Assembly (NCBI GenBank): GCA_903952805.1
Contig: CAJBHN010001145.1
Span: 1-8,197, forward strand
From: an uncultured Myxococcales bacterium
GTDB lineage: Bacteria > Myxococcota > UBA727 > VGSZ01
Direction of reading: 5' to 3'
Length of the DNA: 8,197 nt
Shown here: positions 1 through 5,626 of the stretch, piece after piece
Numbering within the stretch: position 1 is the stretch's first letter
How the letters are laid out: each line of letters opens with the position of its first letter
Program-made: the position numbers and the translations under genes
The notes under the pieces: model-generated
What the model saw: the letters and a program-made list of their open reading frames with translations, nothing else
Database searches by the model: none
Told to the model about the DNA's origin: nothing

Positions 1-1
1 G

Positions 2-1234
2 CCCAAGGCCGCGGGGGCCCGGGGCCGAGGCATGGCGCCGCCGCCGCCGCCGTCCCCCAAGGTGAGATCGTCGCCGCCCGACAACGTCCCCATGGAGCTG
101 GATGCGGCGCCGTCGATGGCGTCATCGATGCCGATGTCGCTGGCGGCGTCGATGGCGTCGATGGCCCCGCCCCGCGGTTCCTCCAGGGAGATGGCGCGCC
201 GCCGCAGTTCGAAGGCCTACGAGCGGGAGCGTGAGGAATCCGACGACGACATGGCCGGCATGGCCTTTGGCGGCGGTGGTGGTGCTTTCCCCGAAGGTGC
301 CGCTCCCGACGAGCCCGCCCCTGACGAGTCTCTCATTGACGAGGTGCCGCCGCGGCTGCGCACCAATGGCCTGCGCATGGTCTTCGCCGACGGCGGCTCC
401 GAGCGTGGCCTGCTGAGGCCGATGAATCTGCGCCAGCGCCTGGCCTGGCTGCTCGACGTCGCCGACCTCGACGACGTCGCTGGCGACGCCCGCCGTGCCG
501 AGGTCGAGCGCGCGCTCGATGCCCTTGAGGCCGCCGAAGATCGCCTGCGTCAACGACCGTTGCCGCCCGGCACCCAGGCGGTCGCGGGGGCCCGCGGCCG
601 TACCTTCACCAGTGGGGCCCGCGCCACCATCGCCAGCGATGGCCATGAGCACCGTGTCGAGGTTCATCGCGAGGAGGGGCCCGCCGAGATCGTGCACCAG
701 GCGGTCGCTCGCGAGTCTCTCGACGTCTGGCGCGTCTGTCGCTTCACGCCGACCGGGGCCCTGCCCAGTGGACCCGTGCAGGTCTCGGTCAACGACGCCT
801 TCGTCGTCGCCGGCCGCGTCGATGGCAGTGCCGGCGCCGCGATGAGCTTCAATCTTGGCATCGACCCCGACGTGCGCATCGAGTCTCGCACGCCCCACAT
901 CAATCAGACCGAGAAGGGTCTGATGAGCGGCACCACCCACGTGGAGCACCACGTCGTCACGATGCTGCGCTCCACCCGGTCCGAGCCCGTGCGCCTGACC
1001 ATCTTCGATCGGCTGCCGCGCCCCGACGACGACGTCAAAGACCTCTCCGTCGCCCTCGTCGCCAGCACCCCGCCCCTGCAGCAGACCGATCGGGGACCCG
1101 ACGGGACTCTGCTGCGTGGCGGCGTCAGCGTCACGGTCACCCTCATGCCGGGCGACACCATGCGCCTCGAGCACACCTACACCCTTACCCTGCCGGCCAA
1201 ACTCGAAGTGGTCGGCGGCAATCGTCGGGAGTGA
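2..1234 (+). CDS. DUF4139 domain protein (MuiA family), 5'-truncated by window edge
   Basis: C-terminal part of a mucoidy-inhibitor (MuiA)-type protein; biochemical role unknown. The frame is open to the first base, and the DUF4140 domain, coiled coil and first DUF4139 motifs (W-x-P-x-Y/H and GEDW-x(5)-L-x-LS) are absent, so the real start is probably upstream; ATG at 32 is only the first internal candidate. Counting from that ATG, residues 1-110 are low complexity: a Pro run, a Met/Ala/Ser stretch (about 20-46), an Arg/Ser/Glu/Asp charged stretch and five Gly. Residues about 190-392 match the end of DUF4139: TFTSGARATI, ASDGHEHRVEV, LPSGPVQVSVNDAFV, then a beta-rich tail ending TYTLTLPAKLEV. 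No membrane span is seen. The next gene is a full-length paralogue starting 5 bp downstream, so the two are probably co-transcribed. The family call is firm; the function is not. Confidence 0.82.
   Translation, partial: PKAAGARGRGMAPPPPPSPKVRSSPPDNVPMELDAAPSMASSMPMSLAASMASMAPPRGSSREMARRRSSKAYEREREESDDDMAGMAFGGGGGAFPEGAAPDEPAPDESLIDEVPPRLRTNGLRMVFADGGSERGLLRPMNLRQRLAWLLDVADLDDVAGDARRAEVERALDALEAAEDRLRQRPLPPGTQAVAGARGRTFTSGARATIASDGHEHRVEVHREEGPAEIVHQAVARESLDVWRVCRFTPTGALPSGPVQVSVNDAFVVAGRVDGSAGAAMSFNLGIDPDVRIESRTPHINQTEKGLMSGTTHVEHHVVTMLRSTRSEPVRLTIFDRLPRPDDDVKDLSVALVASTPPLQQTDRGPDGTLLRGGVSVTVTLMPGDTMRLEHTYTLTLPAKLEVVGGNRRE
1227..1231 (+). promoter_or_regulatory. Ribosome-binding site for the second DUF4139 gene
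   Basis: GGGAG lies 8 nt before ATG 1240 and overlaps the end of the preceding gene. A GTG at 1231, which would give a 4-bp GTGA overlap with the upstream stop, has no ribosome-binding site at a usable distance. ATG 1240 is therefore preferred. Confidence 0.6.
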
Positions 1235-1239
1235 CAAAC

Positions 1240-2826
1240 ATGACAACCACGACGACACAGACCGCAGCCATCATCGCCGACGCCGTCGTCAGCCACGTCA
1301 CCGTCTACGAGGACCGCGCCGAAGTCACCCGCCGGGCCACCGTGCGCCTGCCGGCCGGGGCGAGCGCCGTTGAATTTCGCGGCTTGTCGCCGCTCATCGA
1401 CGAAGGCCGGGTCACCGCCCGCTTCGACGCTGGCAGCGCCGACGTCGGCCACGTCGACGACGTCGTCGTCGACCGCCGCCATGCCCGGGACGGCGGTGAT
1501 GCCATCGAACGTCGGCGCCTGCAGAGGGCCGAAGCCCAGGCGACCCTGCAGGCCGAGCACGCGCCCCTGCTCGACGCCCAGGCCAGCGCCGAGGACCATC
1601 GCCGTGCCGTCGAGTCCCTTGCCACCGTGGCGGCGTCGGCCCGGGCCCGCCGGGCTGGTCGTGGCGACGTCGACGTCGTGGGCGCCGCCGCCGACGCGAG
1701 CCGCCTGCAGCAAGCCCTGGCCGCCGCCGACGAGCGCCTCATCGCCGCTCGCATGGCGGTCCAGCGCAGCGAACTGCGGCAGACATCGCTGTCGTCGACG
1801 CCCATCGACGCCGGCCAACGCAGCAGGCGCGTCTGCGACGTGACCCTGCGCGTGTCGTCGGCCCAGGCCGCCGAGGTCACGCTGGTGCTGTCGACGGTGC
1901 TGCCGTGCGCGGCCTGGCGTCCGTCGCATGAAGCGGCTCTCCATCGCGATGGCGACGACGCCAGCGCCGGCTCCATCGCCTTCGTCGGCCATGCCGCGGT
2001 CTGGAATCGCACCGGCGAAGACTGGCGGGGCACGTCGCTGACGTTGTCGACGGCGCGACCGTCCCAGGGGGCCGAGCTGCCCGCCATCATCGAAGACCGG
2101 CTGCGCCTGCGCACCAAGACCGCCGAAGAAAAAAAGACGATCGTCGTCGAGCACCGAACACAGGCCATGCCGAAGGACGCCACCCGCGGCGGTGCCCCCG
2201 GCGTCGACGACGGCGGCGAGGTGCGCGCCTTCACCGTCGGCAACGTCGTCATTCCCGACGACGGCCGGCCCCACCGCGTCGAGCTGTTTCGTTTCGGGGC
2301 TCCCTGCGCGCTGGTGCGCCTGGCCATCCCCGAGAAAGCCGAGCAGGTCTTTGTGCGCGCGAGCTTCAAGAACGCCGGCACGGCGCCACTGTTGGCGGGC
2401 CCCGTCGCATTGAGCGACCGCGGCGCCTTCCTCGGCACCGGCGACATCCTGTACACCGGCGTCGGCGAAGCGCTCGACCTCGCCTTCGGCTCCGACGACG
2501 GCCTGCGGGTCTCGTATGCGCGCACGCACATCGAGGAGAAAAAGCTCATCGGCAAAAACATCCAGCATTGGGTGCAGGAGGCCACCGTGACGTCGACGCG
2601 GCCCACGTCGTCGTCGGTGCAACTGGTGCTGCGTTTGCCGGTGTCCGAGCTCGCGCAGGTCAAGGTCGTCCATTCGGCCGCCCACAGCACCGTGCCCGAG
2701 CCGACGCTCGACGCCCACGGCGTCGTCAAGCTGCCGGTCACCGTCGAGGGCGGCCACGACAAGACCGTCGCCCTCGCGTTCTTTTTTGACCTCGCGGGCG
2801 ACGTTCGTTTGCCCGACCCCTGGTGA
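1240..2826 (+). CDS. DUF4140/DUF4139 protein, mucoidy inhibitor MuiA family
   Basis: Complete MuiA-family protein of 528 residues, near the usual size for the family. Residues about 18-115 are the DUF4140 domain (SHVTVYEDRAEVTRRATV, then LPAG, then FRGLSPLID). About 86-185 is an Ala/Arg/Glu-rich helical, probably coiled-coil, segment. About 205-525 is DUF4139, with the hallmark AAWRPSHEAAL, a NRTGEDWRGTSLTLSTARP block and LLAGPVALSDRGAFLG. No signal peptide or membrane helix is visible, so a cytoplasmic location is inferred, although some family members are exported. The family name comes from a mucoidy phenotype; no enzymatic activity is established that I know of. It sits between a truncated paralogue (5 bp upstream) and an acyl-CoA dehydrogenase (6 bp downstream), apparently in one operon. 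The start could instead be GTG 1231, adding three residues. Confidence 0.88.
   Translation: MTTTTTQTAAIIADAVVSHVTVYEDRAEVTRRATVRLPAGASAVEFRGLSPLIDEGRVTARFDAGSADVGHVDDVVVDRRHARDGGDAIERRRLQRAEAQATLQAEHAPLLDAQASAEDHRRAVESLATVAASARARRAGRGDVDVVGAAADASRLQQALAAADERLIAARMAVQRSELRQTSLSSTPIDAGQRSRRVCDVTLRVSSAQAAEVTLVLSTVLPCAAWRPSHEAALHRDGDDASAGSIAFVGHAAVWNRTGEDWRGTSLTLSTARPSQGAELPAIIEDRLRLRTKTAEEKKTIVVEHRTQAMPKDATRGGAPGVDDGGEVRAFTVGNVVIPDDGRPHRVELFRFGAPCALVRLAIPEKAEQVFVRASFKNAGTAPLLAGPVALSDRGAFLGTGDILYTGVGEALDLAFGSDDGLRVSYARTHIEEKKLIGKNIQHWVQEATVTSTRPTSSSVQLVLRLPVSELAQVKVVHSAAHSTVPEPTLDAHGVVKLPVTVEGGHDKTVALAFFFDLAGDVRLPDPW
2822..2826 (+). promoter_or_regulatory. Ribosome-binding site overlapping the upstream stop codon
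   Basis: GGTGA, matching the anti-Shine-Dalgarno consensus, ends exactly with the TGA stop of the preceding gene and lies 6 nt before ATG 2833. It favours that ATG over the in-frame TTG at 2827 and suggests translational coupling. Confidence 0.6.
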
Positions 2827-2832
2827 TTGATC

Positions 2833-4032
2833 ATGGACTTCGCTCCCTCCGCCCGCGCCCTTGAACTCGCCGCCCGCACCCGTGCCTTCATGGATGACGT
2901 CGTCATGCCCCGTGAATCGGAGGTCATGCGCCACGGCTTTTCCACCGCGTTGCCGACTCTGTTGCCGCTGCGCGACGAGGCCAAGCGCCGCGGACTGTGG
3001 GCGCCGCAGTTGTCGACGTCGTTGGGCGGCCTCGGGCTGAGCCTGGTCGAACTGGCCTTCGTCGGTGAGGTGCTCGGCGAGAGCCCGCTTGGTCATTGGG
3101 CGGTGAACTTCCAGGCTCCCGACGCGGGCAACATGGAGTTGCTGCACCTTGCCGGCACCGAGGCCCAACAGGCCCGCTTCCTCGAGCCCCTGGCTCGCGG
3201 CGATATCCGCTCCTGTTTCGCCATGACCGAGCCCGACCGCCCGGGCAGCAACCCCACCTGGATGGAGACGACGGCGACCAAAGACGGCGACGACTACGTC
3301 ATCAACGGCCACAAATGGTTCACCACCGGTGCCGACGGCGCCGCCTACGCCATCGTCATGGCCGTCACCAACGACGCCGCCAAGAGCCACGAGCGGGCGT
3401 CGATGTTCCTGGTCCCCATGGACACCGCCGGCGTGGTCTTTGTCCGCAACCTCCCCGTCATGGGCGAGGCTGGCGGCGATTGGGCCAGCCACGCCGAGCT
3501 TCGCTTGGAGAATGTGCGGGTGCCGTCGTCAAATCTGCTCGGCGAGGAGGGCAGGGGCTTTGCCCTCGCCCAGGAACGCCTCGGCCCCGGCCGCATCCAT
3601 CACTGCATGCGTTGGCTGGGCATCTGTCGTCGTGCCTACGGCCTTCTCGTCAAGCGCGCCGTTGAGCGGCCCCTGCAGCCGTTTCGAGCCCTCGGGCACC
3701 AGCAGGTCGTGCAGCATTGGATCGCCGAGAGCGCCATCCAGATCGAGGCCGCCCGCTTGATGGTCCTGAAGGCCGCCTGGACCATCGACAGCCATGGACA
3801 AAAGGCCGCCCGTGACGACGTCGCCATGATCAAAGTGATGGTGGCCCGCACCCTGGGTGACGTCCTCGATCGAGCCCTGCAGGCGCATGGGGGCTACGGC
3901 CTCATCGACGATTTGCCCCTGGCCTGGTTCTTTCGGCACGAGCGCGCCGCCCGCATCTACGACGGCCCCGACGAGGTGCATCTGACGTCGATCGCGCGCC
4001 GCATCCTGTCGGCCAGGGGCCTGCCGGGCTGA
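2833..4032 (+). CDS. Acyl-CoA dehydrogenase, ACAD10/11-like
   Basis: Predicted FAD-dependent flavoprotein that oxidises an acyl-CoA to the 2-enoyl-CoA, passing electrons to ETF; probably cytoplasmic fatty-acid or related acid catabolism. It has 399 residues, typical for the family, and covers the whole fold: helical N-terminus (1-125), FAD/substrate motif CFAMTEPDRPGSNP (128-141), NGHKWFTTGA (158-167) in the beta domain, and a C-terminal helical domain with QAHGGYG (350-356) and RIYDGPDEVH (374-383). The DGPDEVH ending matches the ACAD10/ACAD11 branch rather than short- or medium-chain enzymes, which have a catalytic Glu in YEGT at this place; here the aligned residue is Asp377. No aminoglycoside-phosphotransferase-like domain is fused, unlike in animal ACAD11. 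Last gene of the plus-strand operon, 6 bp after the MuiA-like gene. Substrate cannot be told from sequence. Confidence 0.93.
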   Translation: MDFAPSARALELAARTRAFMDDVVMPRESEVMRHGFSTALPTLLPLRDEAKRRGLWAPQLSTSLGGLGLSLVELAFVGEVLGESPLGHWAVNFQAPDAGNMELLHLAGTEAQQARFLEPLARGDIRSCFAMTEPDRPGSNPTWMETTATKDGDDYVINGHKWFTTGADGAAYAIVMAVTNDAAKSHERASMFLVPMDTAGVVFVRNLPVMGEAGGDWASHAELRLENVRVPSSNLLGEEGRGFALAQERLGPGRIHHCMRWLGICRRAYGLLVKRAVERPLQPFRALGHQQVVQHWIAESAIQIEAARLMVLKAAWTIDSHGQKAARDDVAMIKVMVARTLGDVLDRALQAHGGYGLIDDLPLAWFFRHERAARIYDGPDEVHLTSIARRILSARGLPG

Positions 4033-4039
4033 CTCAGCC
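4027..4039. repeat. Palindrome formed by two convergent stop codons
   Basis: GGCTGACTCAGCC is a perfect 13-bp palindrome around the single base C4033 that separates the stop codon of the dehydrogenase (TGA, 4030-4032) from that of the opposing gene (TCA, 4034-4036). It could form a 5-bp stem with a 3-nt loop in either transcript, but no T-tract follows on either strand, so it is at best a weak transcription barrier. Confidence 0.5.
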
Positions 4040-5383
4040 TTCGTCGACGAGGGACCGATACAGCAGGAACTTCGTCGCCTGGTTGGCCGGGTCGTGGCGC
4101 GTTTCGCCAAAGCCAGCCTCGATGGCGTCGAACTCGGTGCCCAGAAACAGGGTGCCGGCGACGACGTGCGCTTCGAGTTCGTGCAGTGGCAACCGATAGG
4201 TGACGATGACGTCGGGGGCCTCACCGGTTGCAGCGTCTGCTTCGCTGTCTTGGAACTCGGCCGCCTTGGCGGCGTCAAAGCCAACGAAGGTGGCCTGATT
4301 TTGCGCGCCCAGCATGTCTGCCAACTGCGCTGCGACGTCAGTGCGGGGCGCTGCTTCGTCGAGGGCAGCGAGCACGCTCTTCACCTCGGCACTGACGCCG
4401 TCGTCATAGCGCGTGACCACCGATTCGATGCGCGCGCGCTCGGTGGATGTCATCGGTTCGTGCAGTGCTCCAGCGAGGAGATCGCGAATGAACCGTTGGA
4501 CCTCGCGCTCGGAGCGGGCACAGCCGCGATACGCCGTGATGTGGCTGGCGCCGTCGGCCTTGTCTCGCAGCAACGCCAGCACTTGTTTGGAGCCGCCGTC
4601 GACGTGCAAGCGCGGCGCTTCACCGTCGACAAGGACCGTGCCTGATGGATGGCTGCCCCGCAGATCCACCCAGGGCATGCGGTGCGTGAACTTTTCGAGA
4701 TCGAAGGTGCCAACGTGCGCCAGGTTCCCCCGGACCTCGTTGAGGTAGAGCGTGCTGCGCATGAAGTAGGCGTCGGGGAACAGGCAACCCTGGTAGAGAG
4801 ACACCGGCATCGGCGACAAGGTGACGGGCGTGGTCTCGCTGCGGTTGAGTTGGGCCTGGGTCAGCGCGACCTTCCCGAACAAGTCTCGCCACGTCTCGCC
4901 AGCGTCGACCATGTCCTTGACGCCGAAGAACGCATCGAGAGGATGCTCCAGAAGGTCCTCCAGGCCGCTTCGCGGGTGGTCGGCCAACAGACGTGCTTCA
5001 ACGGCGAGGATGGCGACCTCGACGGCCGCCAGCGTGACGCGTGGTCGAGAGGCTTGTCCAACAGCAGCGCGGGCGTTCGCGAGGCGGGTGGCCAGTGGGC
5101 TCGCCCCCGCGATGGGCGCAGGCAAGGCGACGAGGGGGCCGGCGACTTTCAGCGCGCCATGGGCCTCATTGGCGTCGGTCCACGTCGTCAGCACGTCATC
5201 GCGAACCTGGGCGGTGGGCACCAGCGGCAGTGGGTGGGCGACGTTGGCGACCGATCGGGATCGGTCCGTGGTCGACGACGACGTGGCCTTGGCATGGTCC
5301 TGCGCGGGGGCGGCCTCGTTCGCCACGGTGCGGGAGGCGGCGAGGGGCGGTTGGCGGATGTTCACGGAGGCGATGATAGTCAC
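4034..5383 (-). CDS. Hypothetical protein, unknown function
   Basis: Not recognised. From GTG 5383 it has 449 residues, no signal peptide, no membrane helix and only two cysteines, each in a similar setting (YQGCLFPD near 197-204, YRGCARSE near 285-292). Residues about 15-60 are Ala/Ser/Thr-rich and look disordered; the rest looks globular. The C-terminal half has YRG at 285-287, TFVGFDAAKAAEF at 365-377, VIVTYRLPLHELEAH and GTEFDAIEAG at 415-424. This order faintly recalls the R-S-E layout of ADP-ribosyltransferases, but the STS element is missing, so this is a weak inference. GTG 5383 is chosen because AGAGGG precedes it by 9 nt; an in-frame TTG at 5401 lacks such a site. It converges on the dehydrogenase with one base between the stops and is separated from the upstream gene by a terminator, so it is probably monocistronic. 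Confidence 0.7.
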   Translation of the reverse strand: MTIIASVNIRQPPLAASRTVANEAAPAQDHAKATSSSTTDRSRSVANVAHPLPLVPTAQVRDDVLTTWTDANEAHGALKVAGPLVALPAPIAGASPLATRLANARAAVGQASRPRVTLAAVEVAILAVEARLLADHPRSGLEDLLEHPLDAFFGVKDMVDAGETWRDLFGKVALTQAQLNRSETTPVTLSPMPVSLYQGCLFPDAYFMRSTLYLNEVRGNLAHVGTFDLEKFTHRMPWVDLRGSHPSGTVLVDGEAPRLHVDGGSKQVLALLRDKADGASHITAYRGCARSEREVQRFIRDLLAGALHEPMTSTERARIESVVTRYDDGVSAEVKSVLAALDEAAPRTDVAAQLADMLGAQNQATFVGFDAAKAAEFQDSEADAATGEAPDVIVTYRLPLHELEAHVVAGTLFLGTEFDAIEAGFGETRHDPANQATKFLLYRSLVDEG

Positions 5384-5392
5384 GCTCCGCAG

Positions 5393-5398
5393 CCCTCT
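5393..5398 (-). promoter_or_regulatory. Ribosome-binding site for the hypothetical gene
   Basis: AGAGGG on the minus strand lies 9 nt before GTG 5383. It decides between that codon and the TTG at 5401, which it would overlap. Confidence 0.5.
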
Positions 5399-5407
5399 CA
5401 ATCGGGA

Positions 5408-5535
5408 AGCATGGCGTCAGTCGGCGTGGTCGAGGGCCACGACGCGCATGTCGTTGTCGGTGGCGCCCGCGTGGACGGTCGGCCCATCGGATCAACGACC
5501 CGTGCTTGATGACGTGATCAATGGAGCATGGCGTC
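5408..5535. repeat. 11-bp direct repeat in the spacer
   Basis: AGCATGGCGTC occurs at 5408-5418 and again at 5525-5535, 117 bp apart, in the non-coding spacer upstream of the hypothetical gene. A related AGCATGGGCG begins the left arm of the nearby terminator hairpin. It may be regulatory, a remnant of local duplication, or chance. Confidence 0.35.
5491..5521. promoter_or_regulatory. Cluster of three TTGAT/ATCAA half-sites (possible operator)
   Basis: ATCAA at 5491-5495, TTGAT at 5506-5510 and ATCAA at 5517-5521 lie within 31 bp. The last two form a 16-bp dyad, TTGATGACGTGATCAA, with only the one central G/G pair mismatched. It lies between the terminator of the FHA gene and the start of the hypothetical minus-strand gene, about 110-140 bp upstream of that start. 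The A+T-rich arms stand out in this G+C-rich DNA. Operator function is inferred from symmetry and position only; no clear -35/-10 was found. Confidence 0.4.
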
Positions 5536-5549
5536 GCGAGGAGATGGGC

Positions 5550-5582
5550 AAAAAGCATGGGCGCCAAACGGCGCCCATGCTT
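5550..5582 (-). terminator. Rho-independent terminator of the FHA/TonB-like gene
   Basis: On the minus strand a 13-bp perfect stem (AAGCATGGGCGCC paired with its complement, loop of four bases GTTT) is followed by a run of T: the two T pairs at the stem base continue through TTTTT (A5550-A5554 on the plus strand). It begins 44 bases after the TAG stop of the FHA gene. On the plus strand no T-tract follows, so it is directional. It insulates the FHA gene from the hypothetical gene downstream. Confidence 0.88.
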
Positions 5583-5626
5583 CGATCACCATCGCATCCA
5601 GCAGCGTCAGCCGGTGCGAATGCCCA

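Noticed and set aside
1177..3492. A 771-codon open frame on the minus strand, antisense to the DUF4139 pair and the dehydrogenase
   Set aside because: It mirrors the G+C-rich codon pattern of the sense genes, is His/Gly/Arg/Asp-rich without any recognisable motif, and overlaps genes with clear domains. The same applies to 1305-2984 minus.
5417..5449. An 11-codon minus-strand ORF (MRVVALDHAD-stop region) in the spacer
   Set aside because: It has no ribosome-binding site and its frame is closed by a stop shortly upstream. It is too short to support as a gene or a remnant.
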